NCBI GenBank assembly: GCA_902557155.1
Contig: CACDYR010000011.1
Span: 1 to 33,871 of the forward strand
Origin: an uncultured Pelagibacteraceae bacterium
Lineage (GTDB): Bacteria; Pseudomonadota; Alphaproteobacteria; Pelagibacterales; Pelagibacteraceae
DNA: 33,871 bases
Direction of reading: 5' to 3'
Part shown: positions 9,094-17,809 of the stretch, piece by piece
Numbering within the stretch: the stretch's first letter is position 1
How the letters are laid out: each line of letters begins with the position of its first letter
The notes under the pieces: generated by a model
The model's input: only the letters and a program-made list of their open reading frames with translations
Database searches by the model: none
What the model was told of the DNA's origin: nothing
Translations under genes and position numbers: made by a program

Positions 9094-9637
9094 TGCATTA
9101 TTAGAAGGTCACTTCGTTCTATCCTCAGGTCTACATTCTTCAAAATATATTCAGTGTGCAAAACTCTTAAGTTTCCCTAATTTAGCTGATAAAATTTGTA
9201 AATCTTTAGCAAATAAAATTAAAAAAAAATTTAAAAAAATTGATTTAATACTAGCTCCTGCAATGGGAGGAGTAATTATTGGATATGAAATTGGAAAATT
9301 GCTCAAAAAAGAAACAATTTTTTGTGAAAGAGTAAATGGTAAATTTACTCTTAGAAGAGGATTCAATATTAAAAAAGGAGCAAGAGTATTAATTATAGAA
9401 GATGTAATCACTACAGGAAAATCAAGTTTAGAGTGTGTTAAATTGATTAAAAAATCAAAAGCAAAATTAATTGGATTTGCATCTATTATTGATCGATCAA
9501 CGAAACAATCTTTAAAAATAAAAACTGGAATAACATCTCATTTAAAAATTGATGTTCCAACTTTTAAAGCAAATAAATTACCACCAGAACTTAAATCTAT
9601 ACCAATAACAACCCCAGGAAGCAGATTTATTAAGTGA
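9050..9637 (+). CDS. pyrE: Orotate phosphoribosyltransferase
   Basis: Converts orotate and PRPP to OMP in de novo pyrimidine synthesis. It is 195 aa. The PRPP-binding motif VLIIEDVITTGKSS is clear, and the N-terminus GHFVLSSGLHSSKYIQ matches the family. The ATG at 9050 lies 44 bases inside spoT/rel. No later ATG/GTG/TTG in this frame would preserve the conserved N-terminus, so the overlap appears genuine. The 3' end overlaps pdxJ by four bases (GTGA). Confidence 0.95.
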   Translation: MLSHKKSLNILKKTNALLEGHFVLSSGLHSSKYIQCAKLLSFPNLADKICKSLANKIKKKFKKIDLILAPAMGGVIIGYEIGKLLKKETIFCERVNGKFTLRRGFNIKKGARVLIIEDVITTGKSSLECVKLIKKSKAKLIGFASIIDRSTKQSLKIKTGITSHLKIDVPTFKANKLPPELKSIPITTPGSRFIK

Positions 9638-10353
9638 AAAGGTTAGGTGTAAATATAGATCATATCGCAACTTTACGAAACGCTCGTGGAGAGAAACATC
9701 CAAACCCACTATACGCAGCTAAAAAAGTTATTAGTTATGGAGCGGATTCTGTAACAATTCATTTAAGAGAAGATAGAAGACATATAAATGATATTGATGC
9801 AAAAAAAATCTGTGGTTTAAGAAATGTGCCTGTGAACCTTGAAATTTCTATGAACGAAGAAATTGTTAATAAAGCACTTAAGATAAAACCAAATTTTATC
9901 TGTTTAGTTCCAGAAAATAGAAAAGAAATTACTACCGAGGGAGGTTTAAATATAAAAAACAATCTTAATAAGTTAGAGAAAATAATTAAAAAATTTAAAA
10001 AAGCAAAGATAAGAACAAGTTTATTCATTAATCCTTCCCCAAATGACATTAGACTTGCTAAAAAATTAAATGCTGATTGTATTGAAATACATACTGGAAA
10101 ACTAGCAAACCTAGTTAAATCAAAAAAAAATTATTCTAGTGAATTAAACAGAATTAAAAAAAGTGCAAAATTGGCATCAAGTTTAAATTTAGAAGTTCAT
10201 GCTGGTCATGGTTTAGACTATAAAACCACCAAAATGTTAACAAAAATAATAGATATTGAGGAGTATAATATTGGACATTTTATAATCGGAGAGTCAATAT
10301 TTGATGGACTTTCAAAAGTAATTAAAAACTTTAAAATAATTATAAAAAAATAA
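9634..10353 (+). CDS. pdxJ: Pyridoxine 5'-phosphate synthase
   Basis: Condenses deoxyxylulose 5-phosphate with 3-amino-2-oxopropyl phosphate to give pyridoxine phosphate (DXP-dependent B6 route). The 239-residue TIM barrel begins LGVNIDHIATLRNARGEKHP and contains SVTIHLREDRRHI and LEVHAGHGLDY, all family hallmarks. It uses a GTG start within the pyrE stop (GTGA). acpS begins immediately after its TAA; the pdxJ-acpS-lepB-rnc order is common in proteobacteria. PLP is the cofactor of GlyA and MetY in this window. Confidence 0.97.
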   Translation: MKRLGVNIDHIATLRNARGEKHPNPLYAAKKVISYGADSVTIHLREDRRHINDIDAKKICGLRNVPVNLEISMNEEIVNKALKIKPNFICLVPENRKEITTEGGLNIKNNLNKLEKIIKKFKKAKIRTSLFINPSPNDIRLAKKLNADCIEIHTGKLANLVKSKKNYSSELNRIKKSAKLASSLNLEVHAGHGLDYKTTKMLTKIIDIEEYNIGHFIIGESIFDGLSKVIKNFKIIIKK

Positions 10354-10740
10354 ATGAAAATTCTAGGTATTGGAGTTGATATTGTTGAAAATAAAAGAAT
10401 CCAAAAATCGATTAAAAATCCTTTATTTAAAAAAAGAATTTACTCATCTAAAGAATTGAAACAATCTAATGCAGCAAACAATAAAGCAGCTTATTTTTCG
10501 AAGAGATTTGCTGCAAAAGAAGCATTTTCTAAAGCTCTTGGCACAGGTTTTCGTATGAATTTAAATTTTAAAGATATAGAAGTTGTTAATGACAAAAAGG
10601 GTAAGCCTTATTACGTTAAAAATAAAAAAATTACAAAAATTGTACAAAAGAACTTCAAAATCAAAAATTTTAAATGTTTTTTATCAATTTCGGATGAAAA
10701 AAATTATTCAACTGCATTTGCAATTATTCAAACATCATGA
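10354..10740 (+). CDS. acpS: Holo-[acyl-carrier-protein] synthase
   Basis: Transfers 4'-phosphopantetheine from CoA to apo-ACP. The 128-residue protein has GIGVDIVENKRI at the N-terminus (Mg-binding Asp) and KRFAAKEAFSKALGTG, the second conserved motif. The ATG directly follows the pdxJ stop, and its TGA overlaps the lepB ATG (ATGA). Confidence 0.96.
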   Translation: MKILGIGVDIVENKRIQKSIKNPLFKKRIYSSKELKQSNAANNKAAYFSKRFAAKEAFSKALGTGFRMNLNFKDIEVVNDKKGKPYYVKNKKITKIVQKNFKIKNFKCFLSISDEKNYSTAFAIIQTS

Positions 10741-11474
10741 AATTAGATAAAAATTTTTTTTCAGAAAATATAAAAACTTTAATTTATGCATTAATAATTG
10801 CAGTTATAATTAGATCGCTTTTAGTACAACCATTTTATATTCCATCATCATCCATGGAACCTACTTTATTAGTAGGTGATAGGTTGTTTGTAACAAAATA
10901 TACCTATGGATATAGTAAACACTCATTTCCTTTTAGTCCTTCAATATTAAACAAAAGAATTATGTTTAGTAGTCCTGAAAGAGGTGATGTAATTGTATTT
11001 AAAACACCAGCAGATAATCGAACAGATTACATTAAAAGATTAATTGGTTTACCTGGTGATAAAATTCAATTTATAGACTCTAATTTATATTTAAATAACT
11101 CTGAAATTCTTAAATCTAAAATTAATAACAAAACTACAATTTTCTGTGGTAACAAAAGTATTGATGTTTATAGATTTGAAGAAAAACTTTCAAATGGTAA
11201 AAAATTTCATACTGTTTATTTAAAAGATTATACCTATCAAAATTCTGATGTGTTTACTGTGCCAAAAGATCATTATTTCTTTTTAGGGGATAACAGAGAC
11301 TGTTCTAAAGATAGTAGGTACTTAACAAGTGTTGGATATGTACATAAAGATAATTTAGTAGGAAAAGCTCAATTTATATTTTTCTCTTCAGATAAAAGAA
11401 TAGGAAGTTTTATTGAATTTTGGAAATGGCATAAGTCAATAAGATTTAATAGAACCTTTAATAAAATTAATTAA
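10737..11474 (+). CDS. lepB: Signal peptidase I
   Basis: Inner-membrane protease that releases exported proteins from their signal peptides. It is 245 aa. One N-terminal membrane segment spans ~12-28. The catalytic Ser39 lies in PFYIPSSSMEPTL and the general base Lys100 in DYIKRLIGLPGD. The box FFLGDNRDCSKDSR near the C-terminal third is the usual box E. Only one transmembrane helix is evident, unlike E. coli LepB with two, which is typical of alphaproteobacteria. Overlaps acpS by four bases and rnc by one. Confidence 0.96.
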   Translation: MKLDKNFFSENIKTLIYALIIAVIIRSLLVQPFYIPSSSMEPTLLVGDRLFVTKYTYGYSKHSFPFSPSILNKRIMFSSPERGDVIVFKTPADNRTDYIKRLIGLPGDKIQFIDSNLYLNNSEILKSKINNKTTIFCGNKSIDVYRFEEKLSNGKKFHTVYLKDYTYQNSDVFTVPKDHYFFLGDNRDCSKDSRYLTSVGYVHKDNLVGKAQFIFFSSDKRIGSFIEFWKWHKSIRFNRTFNKIN

Positions 11475-12142
11475 TGAAAATTAACTATCAAGGTTTAGAA
11501 AAAAAAATCGATTTAAAATTTAAAAATAAAGAACTGCTTGTTCAAGCCCTCACACATAAAAGCTTTAATCCAAATGAAAATAATGAAAAGATAGAGTTCC
11601 TGGGTGATAGAGTTCTTGGTTTAGTGATAGCAAAAAAACTTTTAGAAATTTATCCAGGAGAAAAAGAAGGTATTCTTGATAAAAAATTTGCATCGCTAGT
11701 GAATAAAAAAACTTGTCTGGATATAGCAAAAAAAATCAATTTATCTAATTATGTTAAAACATTTAACCCCAACAATAAAAAAATAAAAATTGAGGACAAA
11801 ATTATATCTGATAGCTGTGAGGCATTAATTGGTGCTATTTATCTTGATAAAGGTTTTACAATTGCTGAAAAAACAATTTTAAATTTGTGGCAAGATCATA
11901 TTGTAAAAAGTGCAGTTACAGAAATAGATGCAAAAACAAAGTTACAGGAATTAACTTTAAAAAACTTCAAAAAATTACCTACTTATAAATTAATTTCAAA
12001 TACAGGTCCAAGACACAAACCCATATTTAAAGTTGGAGTAAAATTGCCCAATACAAAATATTTTATAGCTACCGGAAAATCAAAGAAAGACGCTGAACAA
12101 AATGCTGCTATAGAATGTTTAAAAAATACAAATAAAAAATGA
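11474..12142 (+). CDS. rnc: Ribonuclease III
   Basis: Double-strand-specific endoribonuclease that processes rRNA precursors and some mRNAs. It is 222 aa. The signature EKIEFLGDRVLGLVIAK (Glu41, Asp45) and SDSCEALIGAIYLDKGF supply the acidic metal ligands. The C-terminal double-stranded RNA-binding domain (~150-222) includes DAKTKLQELTLKNFKKLPTY and GKSKKDAEQNAA. It starts on the last base of lepB and overlaps recO by four bases. lepB-rnc-(era)-recO is a familiar cluster; era is absent here. Confidence 0.96.
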   Translation: MKINYQGLEKKIDLKFKNKELLVQALTHKSFNPNENNEKIEFLGDRVLGLVIAKKLLEIYPGEKEGILDKKFASLVNKKTCLDIAKKINLSNYVKTFNPNNKKIKIEDKIISDSCEALIGAIYLDKGFTIAEKTILNLWQDHIVKSAVTEIDAKTKLQELTLKNFKKLPTYKLISNTGPRHKPIFKVGVKLPNTKYFIATGKSKKDAEQNAAIECLKNTNKK

Positions 12143-12819
12143 ATTGGTCAGACGAAGGATTTTTAATAAGTAAAAATAGATATAATGAGAATTCATTAAT
12201 TGCTGAATTATTTACAAAAGATAAAGGAAAGATATCTGGAATTATATTTGGCGGTACTTCAAAAAAAATTAAAAATTATCTTCAGCTTGGTAATAAACTC
12301 CATGTTAATTATAATTCTAAAAATGAAAACAGAATCGGTTATTTTAAAATTGAAATTTTAAATGCCTATACTCCATTATATTTTGATCATAAGCAAAAGT
12401 TGTCTTGTATTACATCCGCAATGAATTTGATTAAAATATTAACAGCAGAGTCTCAATCTAACGATAAAGTTTATTTTATAATCCAAAATTTATTTTTAAT
12501 TTTAAAAGAAAAAGATTGGATAAAAAAATATATATTTTGGGAATTGGAGTTACTTAAAATATTAGGATATGACTTGGCGCTTGAAAATTTAGTTGAAAAA
12601 GATTTAGAAGGTAACAAAACTGTATATTATGCAAGTACTTTAAATGAAAAAAAATATGTACCTAATTTTTTGATTGAAAAAGATATAGAAGTTAATGATC
12701 TCGGCACTTTATTGAATGGTTTGAAATTAGTAGGCGATTATTTGGATAAAACTATATTAAGACCAAATAATTTAAATTATCCAAATAGCAGGTTGTTATT
12801 CTTAAACACATTAAAATAA
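12139..12819 (+). CDS. recO: DNA repair protein RecO
   Basis: Recombination mediator that helps load RecA on SSB-coated DNA (RecFOR pathway). It is 226 aa. The N-terminal OB fold starts with DEGFLISKNRYNENSLIAEL, followed by FTKDKGKISGIIFGGTSKK. The remaining helical part is divergent, as usual for this family; the four zinc-finger cysteines of some RecO proteins are missing (only one Cys in that area). It begins inside the rnc stop (ATGA), and its TAA is directly followed by the hemB stop on the other strand. Confidence 0.88.
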   Translation: MNWSDEGFLISKNRYNENSLIAELFTKDKGKISGIIFGGTSKKIKNYLQLGNKLHVNYNSKNENRIGYFKIEILNAYTPLYFDHKQKLSCITSAMNLIKILTAESQSNDKVYFIIQNLFLILKEKDWIKKYIFWELELLKILGYDLALENLVEKDLEGNKTVYYASTLNEKKYVPNFLIEKDIEVNDLGTLLNGLKLVGDYLDKTILRPNNLNYPNSRLLFLNTLK

Positions 12820-13809
12820 TTATTTTATTATTTTATCAATTCTATCAGCGTAATAACTTACTATAGCATTGGCACCAGCTCTCTTAAAAGCAACTAAGCT
12901 TTCATATACAGCATCTTTATTAATTAATTTTTTCGTTACAGCTGTTTCAATTAAGCTGTATTCTCCTGATACTTGATAGGCAAATACAGGCAATTTAAAC
13001 TTTTCTTTTATTGATTTTATTATGTCTAAGTAAGGCATACCTGGTTTAACCATTACCATATCTGCACCTTCTTTAATATCTAATGCAACTTCTCTTAAAG
13101 CTTCATTAGAATTTCTATAATCCATCTGATAAGTTTTTTTGTCTCCTTTTAACGAACCTTTAGATCCGACTGCATCTCTAAAAGGTCCATAAAAGCTTGA
13201 AGCATATTTTGCAGCGTACGATAATATTTGAACGTTTTGGAATTTATTTTTATCTAAAGCTTTTCTTATTTTTCCTATTCTGCCATCCATCATGTCTGAA
13301 GGAGCCAGTACATCACAACCCATCTCAGCTTGTAGTAATGACTGATTGATCAAAACCTCAATTGTTTCGTCATTTAATATAGTGTTAGATTTGATCAAAC
13401 CATCATGACCATGTGATGTATATGGATCTAAAGCAACATCACACATTATACCGATTTGGTTTTTGTATCTTTTTTTGACTTCTTGTATCGCTTTACAGAC
13501 TAAATTATTTTCATTTAGTGATTCTGTTCCCAATTCATCTTTTTTTGAGTTTTGTGTCTTGGGGAAAAGAGCTATCATTGGTATTCCTAATTTTATTGCT
13601 TTATCCACAATTTGGCTCAATCGATTAATTGTATACCTATAAACTCCTGGCATTGATGAAATCGCTTGCCGTTTATTTGAACCTTCAATTAAAAAAATAG
13701 GGAGTATAAAGTCATTTGGACTTAAGGTATTTTCTTGAATCAATTTTCTTGACCAAGATTCTTTTCTACTTCTTCTGAGTCTAAGACTAGGATATTTACC
13801 AATAATCAT
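12820..13809 (-). CDS. hemB: Delta-aminolevulinic acid dehydratase (porphobilinogen synthase)
   Basis: Joins two 5-aminolevulinate molecules to porphobilinogen in heme synthesis. It is 329 aa. The two active-site lysines are visible: Lys201 (SYAAKYASSFYGPFRDA) and Lys255 (MVMVKPGMPYLD). In the metal site, CDVALDPYTSHGHDG (123-137) carries Asp/Ala in place of the cysteine triad of zinc enzymes, so this belongs to the Mg-type, zinc-independent class. It converges on recO with zero spacing. Heme produced here would supply CtaA (26741) and the bc1 complex. Confidence 0.97.
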   Translation of the reverse strand: MIIGKYPSLRLRRSRKESWSRKLIQENTLSPNDFILPIFLIEGSNKRQAISSMPGVYRYTINRLSQIVDKAIKLGIPMIALFPKTQNSKKDELGTESLNENNLVCKAIQEVKKRYKNQIGIMCDVALDPYTSHGHDGLIKSNTILNDETIEVLINQSLLQAEMGCDVLAPSDMMDGRIGKIRKALDKNKFQNVQILSYAAKYASSFYGPFRDAVGSKGSLKGDKKTYQMDYRNSNEALREVALDIKEGADMVMVKPGMPYLDIIKSIKEKFKLPVFAYQVSGEYSLIETAVTKKLINKDAVYESLVAFKRAGANAIVSYYADRIDKIIK

Positions 13810-13828
13810 GTTTTAATTTACTTTTAAA

Positions 13829-13857
13829 TTGCGACAAATGTAATATACACATATACA
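13829..13857 (+). promoter_or_regulatory. Candidate promoter of the oxygenase-rpiB-glyA run
   Basis: TTGCGA (13829-13834), a 17-base spacer and TATACA (13852-13857) in the 73-base gap between divergent hemB and the oxygenase gene. Twenty-five bases separate the -10 box from the ATG, and that leader contains AGGG, so this transcript would not be leaderless. Confidence 0.45.
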
Positions 13858-13882
13858 AAAAAAAGGGTAGAAAGCAATTGCG

Positions 13883-14521
13883 ATGACGATAGAAAACTCA
13901 AAAGTTATAGACTTAAATGTCAAAAAGGAAGATAGAATTTTAGACTTTAGCGATTTCCAGAAACAAGAAATTAAGTTTGATATAGAAAAGTTACAAGAAG
14001 CTTATCATCAAATAGTTAAAATTAAAAAATTTGAAGACGCAGGTGTTACCCACTTTGGCGCTATATCATTAACCCAAATACCTGGTGATCCAGATTCAAT
14101 AAAAGGCAATAAAGCACGTGGAGTATATTGGACTAAACCTGATAAATCTGGAAAAGAAGTTTCTAGAGACGAAATGATTGATGAAACATCTTACTCAGAA
14201 TTTATAAAAGATTATGACAATACATACTTTAAAGAAGTTTATGATGTCCTTTCAAAAAAATATAAACTTGGAAGAGTAAGAATTCTTCTAAAAGAGCCAA
14301 GATCAACTTTAAGTTGGCATAGAGATCCAGAACCAAGGTTACACATACCCATTATAACAAATCCTGGTTGTTTAATGGTAATTGATAATGTTGCAAAGCA
14401 TATGCCTGCTGATGGTTCGGTTTGGGTTACAAACAACACTAAATATCACAATGCATTTAATGGTGGAGAAGAGAATAGAATACATTTAGTTGCTTGTGTT
14501 TTAGATTATAAATTTAGTTAA
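13883..14521 (+). CDS. Aspartyl/asparaginyl beta-hydroxylase-like 2-oxoglutarate/Fe(II) oxygenase
   Basis: Putative cytosolic non-heme iron dioxygenase of 212 aa; substrate unknown. The C-terminal half fits the AspH-like cupin fold (PF05118-type spacing): His146 in SWHRDPEPRLHIPI, Arg152-x-His154, then His189 in TKYHNAFNGG and Arg199 in ENRIHLVACVLD. In AspH-type enzymes the equivalent histidines bind iron and the late arginine binds 2-oxoglutarate. Asp148 would also allow an HxD facial triad. The N-terminal ~120 residues match nothing I recognise. It is first in a run leading to rpiB and glyA, with its own promoter candidate. No export signal, so a protein or small metabolite inside the cell is the likely target. 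Confidence 0.7.
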   Translation: MTIENSKVIDLNVKKEDRILDFSDFQKQEIKFDIEKLQEAYHQIVKIKKFEDAGVTHFGAISLTQIPGDPDSIKGNKARGVYWTKPDKSGKEVSRDEMIDETSYSEFIKDYDNTYFKEVYDVLSKKYKLGRVRILLKEPRSTLSWHRDPEPRLHIPIITNPGCLMVIDNVAKHMPADGSVWVTNNTKYHNAFNGGEENRIHLVACVLDYKFS

Positions 14522-14522
14522 T

Positions 14523-14948
14523 TTGAAAAAAATATTTATTTCATCAGATCATGCTGGATTTAAATTAAAAGAACTAATCAAAGATTACTTAACAAATAAA
14601 AAAATAAAATTTGAAGATCTTGGTCCTAAAGATGATAGCAGTGTTGATTATCCCGACTATGCTCATAAAGTTGCTAAAAGAGTTAAAGTAAATAAGAGTC
14701 ATGTTGGCATTTTAGTGTGTGGATCTGGTACTGGTATGAATATTGCGGCAAATAAGCATAAAAATATTCGCGCAGCACAATGTTTTAATCTAAAATCAAC
14801 GAAATTATCCAGATTGCATAACGATGCAAACATCATTACATTAGGTTCAAGGTTGATAACTAAAAAAAATGCTTTGAAATTTGTAAGTGTTTTTTTAAAT
14901 ACAAAATTTGAGGGTGGTAGACACTCAAGAAGAGTTAATAAAATATAA
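14523..14948 (+). CDS. rpiB: Ribose-5-phosphate isomerase B
   Basis: Interconverts ribulose 5-phosphate and ribose 5-phosphate (RpiB/LacAB family). It is 141 aa. Motifs: [14 protein letters not shown] at the N-terminus, [10 protein letters not shown], and [17 protein letters not shown] with the catalytic cysteine. The start is TTG, one base after the preceding TAA; this gives exactly the family N-terminus [12 protein letters not shown] and no better start exists. rpiB-glyA-nrdR-rib is a standard alphaproteobacterial order. Confidence 0.95.
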   Translation: MKKIFISSDHAGFKLKELIKDYLTNKKIKFEDLGPKDDSSVDYPDYAHKVAKRVKVNKSHVGILVCGSGTGMNIAANKHKNIRAAQCFNLKSTKLSRLHNDANIITLGSRLITKKNALKFVSVFLNTKFEGGRHSRRVNKI

Positions 14949-14950
14949 TT

Positions 14951-16258
14951 ATGTCGAGCGAAAAAAATTATTTAAATGATAGCTATAAAAGCTTCTTCGA
15001 AGACAGTTTATCGGTAAAGGATCCAGAACTTTATAAAGCAATTAAAGATGAATTGATCAGACAGCAACAACATATAGAGTTAATTGCGTCTGAAAATATC
15101 GTATCTCAAGCAGTATTGGAGGCACAAGGATCGGTTTTAACTAATAAATATGCCGAAGGTTATCCTGGTAAAAGATATTATAATGGATGTGAGCACGTTG
15201 ATGTTGCAGAAAACCTTGCCATTGAAAGATTAAAAAAATTATTTAATTGTAAATTTGCAAATGCTCAACCACACTCAGGTGCACAAGCTAATGGAGCTGT
15301 ATTTTTAGCTTTGTTAAGCCCGGGAGATACATTTATGGGCATGAGTTTAAATTCTGGTGGTCACATTACTCATGGATTAAAAATTTCAATGTCTGGTAAA
15401 TGGTTTAATGCTGTAGGCTATGATGTAGATAAAGAATCTGAGTTGATAGATTATGATAATGTTGAAAAACTTGCATTAGAACATAAACCAAAATTAATAA
15501 TTGCGGGTGGGAGCGCTTATTCTAGAGTAATTAACTTTAAAAGATTTAGAGAGATTGCAGATAAAGTTGGAGCATACTTAATGGTTGATATGGCTCATTT
15601 CTCAGGATTAGTTGCTGGTAAAGGATACCCTAATCCTTGTGATTATGCTCATGTGGTTACTTCAACAACTCATAAGGTTTTTAGAAGTGCAAGAGGAGGA
15701 ATAATTTTAACTAATCACGAAGAACTTGCTAAAAAATTTAATACAGCTGTCTTTCCTGGTTACCAAGGAGGACCTTTGATGCATATTATTGCCGCAAAAG
15801 CAGCTGGCTTTCTTGAAGCACTACAACCAGAATTTCAAGATTATATTAAATCTGTTTTGGCAAACGCAAAAATGTTAGCAGAAACTTTAAAAAATAATGG
15901 ATTTAAAATTTATTCAGATGGAACGGATACACATTTAATGTTGGTTGATTTGAGACCCTATAATGTAAAAGGGAATCTTGCGGCAGAGAGTTTGTCTAGA
16001 GCAAACATTACATGTAATAAAAACGGTATTCCATTTGATACAGAAAAACCTATGATTACATCTGGAATAAGATTAGGAACTCAAGCAGCCACAACTCGTG
16101 GATTTGGTTTAAATGAGTTTAAAACAGTAGGTGAATTAATAACAAAAACACTAAAAGGTTTATCTGAAAACCCAACAGATAACAGCAAAATAGAAAACGA
16201 AGTAAAAAATGAAGTTATTTCTTTAACTTCTTCATTTCCGATATATAAGAACCTTTAG
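14951..16258 (+). CDS. glyA: Serine hydroxymethyltransferase
   Basis: PLP enzyme interconverting serine plus THF with glycine plus 5,10-methylene-THF. It is 435 aa, the normal length. Family signatures: [40 protein letters not shown], and the PLP lysine in [16 protein letters not shown]. It would use the glycine and C1-folate produced by sarcosine oxidase, so it is functionally connected to the sox operon at the left end although not in one operon with it. No glycine riboswitch is present upstream. Confidence 0.98.
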   Translation: MSSEKNYLNDSYKSFFEDSLSVKDPELYKAIKDELIRQQQHIELIASENIVSQAVLEAQGSVLTNKYAEGYPGKRYYNGCEHVDVAENLAIERLKKLFNCKFANAQPHSGAQANGAVFLALLSPGDTFMGMSLNSGGHITHGLKISMSGKWFNAVGYDVDKESELIDYDNVEKLALEHKPKLIIAGGSAYSRVINFKRFREIADKVGAYLMVDMAHFSGLVAGKGYPNPCDYAHVVTSTTHKVFRSARGGIILTNHEELAKKFNTAVFPGYQGGPLMHIIAAKAAGFLEALQPEFQDYIKSVLANAKMLAETLKNNGFKIYSDGTDTHLMLVDLRPYNVKGNLAAESLSRANITCNKNGIPFDTEKPMITSGIRLGTQAATTRGFGLNEFKTVGELITKTLKGLSENPTDNSKIENEVKNEVISLTSSFPIYKNL

Positions 16259-16261
16259 TAA

Positions 16262-16720
16262 ATGATTTGTCCGTGCGAAAAAAAAGGTGATACATCTGTT
16301 GTAGACTCGCGTCCAACTGAAGATGGTACCGCAATAAGAAGAAGAAGATTATGCATATGCGGTGAAAGATTTACTACATTTGAGAGAATTCAATTTAGAG
16401 AATTGATGGTTGTAAAAAAAAATGGAAGAAAATCATCATTTGACCGTGATAAATTATCTAAATCAATCTACATAGCTCTAAAAAAAAGACCAATAGATAC
16501 GGCTACAATAGAAAAATTCATCAGTAATATTTCAAGATCTCTTGAAGAACTAGGACAAGGAGAGATATCAACAAATACAATTGGGACAATGGTTATGGAT
16601 GGATTAAAAGATTTAGACCCAGTTGGATATGTAAGATTTGCATCTGTATATAGAAACTTTAGAGAAGAAAAAGATTTCGTACAATTCGTGGACAAGCTTG
16701 ATGTCTACAAAAAAAGATAA
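16262..16720 (+). CDS. nrdR: Transcriptional repressor NrdR with altered zinc knuckles
   Basis: Nucleotide-sensing repressor of ribonucleotide reductase genes. It is 152 aa. After the N-terminal zinc ribbon (residues 1-~35, ending ERFTTFERIQ) comes an ATP-cone domain starting VVKKNGRKSSFDRDKL. VVDSRPTEDGTAIRRRRL is a family hallmark. Oddity: canonical proteins begin with CPxC and have a second CxxC, whereas here both are one residue shorter, CPC (residues 3-5) and CIC. The codons (TGT CCG TGC; TGC ATA TGC) show this directly, and the frame is otherwise intact. It lies 3 bases after glyA and overlaps ribD by 20 bases. Confidence 0.95.
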   Translation: MICPCEKKGDTSVVDSRPTEDGTAIRRRRLCICGERFTTFERIQFRELMVVKKNGRKSSFDRDKLSKSIYIALKKRPIDTATIEKFISNISRSLEELGQGEISTNTIGTMVMDGLKDLDPVGYVRFASVYRNFREEKDFVQFVDKLDVYKKR

Positions 16721-17804
16721 ATTTTCATCAAAAGATAAATTTTATATGGAATTAGCCTTAGACTTGGCTAAATCTCGTCATGGACAGACTGGATCAAATC
16801 CTTCTGTAGGTTGTGTTATTGTCAAAAATGATAAAATTATTTCCATAGGACAAACCTCATTTAATGGAAGACCACACGCAGAATTTAATGCGATTAAAAA
16901 TAGTTTTGAAGAATTAGGAGGCTCAAAAATGTATGTTACTTTAGAGCCATGCTGTCATCATGGTTTAACACCACCATGTACTGACGCGATAATAAAATCA
17001 AAAATTTCAGAGGTTGTATATGCTGTTACCGACATAGACAAAAGAGTAAGAAATAAAAGTTTTAAAATTTTAAAGTCAAAAAAAATAATTGTAAAAAAAG
17101 GTTTATTAAAAAGTAAAATTGAAAGTTTTTATTTACCTTATTTTTTTAACAAAAAGAAAAAATTGCCCTTCGTCACTGGCAAAATAGCTATTTCAAAAAA
17201 TAAAATTATTTACAGTAAGAACCAAAAAAAGATTACAAATTCATACTCAGATCAATTTACACACATGTTGAGATATCAAAATGATAGTCTGATGATTACT
17301 TACAAAACACTAAATAAAGACAATCCAAAATTAAACTGCCGCCTGAAAGGTTTTGAAAAATTTTCTCCAAAAAGAATTATTTTAGATAACAAGTTAAATT
17401 CTAAAATAAATAGTTATATAATTAAATCCTCTAATAAGAAAAATACTTTAATTTTTTATAATGAAGCTGAGAAATCAAAAATTTCAGAATTTAAAAGAAA
17501 AGGAATTCATCTAATTAAATCTAAAATTGATAGAAATAACAGATTTGACATTAAATTAATTTTGAAAAAATTACATAATTATGGATGCAGAAATTTATTA
17601 ATTGAAGGGGGAGATAAATTAACAAATTCACTGATTAAGAATAAAATTTTCAATAAATTTTATTTGTATAAAAGTCCAAAAAATCTTTCTAAAAACTTCG
17701 AATATTTGAAATTTAGTAGTCAAAATATACTAAATCAAAAATATAAAACAAAAATAAATCTAAATCTCAATTTACGAAAAGACCGAATAACACTATATAG
17801 TTAA
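16701..17804 (+). CDS. ribD: Riboflavin biosynthesis protein RibD (deaminase/reductase)
   Basis: Bifunctional pyrimidine deaminase and reductase, steps two and three after GTP ring opening. With the ATG at 16701 it is 367 aa; an ATG at 16638 would overlap nrdR by 83 bases and add non-family residues. The deaminase domain (~10-150) is intact: zinc ligands in PHAEFNA (59-65) and EPCCHHGLTPPC (82-93). The reductase domain (~155-367) is divergent: the usual KxAxSLDG is KIAISKNK, although HMLRYQNDSLMI, NPKLNCR and LLIEGGDKLTNSL remain recognisable. Reductase activity is therefore likely but less certain. Confidence 0.92.
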   Translation: MSTKKDKFSSKDKFYMELALDLAKSRHGQTGSNPSVGCVIVKNDKIISIGQTSFNGRPHAEFNAIKNSFEELGGSKMYVTLEPCCHHGLTPPCTDAIIKSKISEVVYAVTDIDKRVRNKSFKILKSKKIIVKKGLLKSKIESFYLPYFFNKKKKLPFVTGKIAISKNKIIYSKNQKKITNSYSDQFTHMLRYQNDSLMITYKTLNKDNPKLNCRLKGFEKFSPKRIILDNKLNSKINSYIIKSSNKKNTLIFYNEAEKSKISEFKRKGIHLIKSKIDRNNRFDIKLILKKLHNYGCRNLLIEGGDKLTNSLIKNKIFNKFYLYKSPKNLSKNFEYLKFSSQNILNQKYKTKINLNLNLRKDRITLYS

Positions 17805-17809
17805 ATCAA

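Noticed and set aside
16638..16700. Upstream ATG for ribD
   Set aside because: It lies 83 bases inside nrdR and adds 21 residues not found in RibD; ATG at 16701 gives the normal N-terminus.
16262..17809. FMN riboswitch controlling the rib genes
   Set aside because: There is no leader space; genes abut or overlap and no RFN-type conserved blocks are seen.
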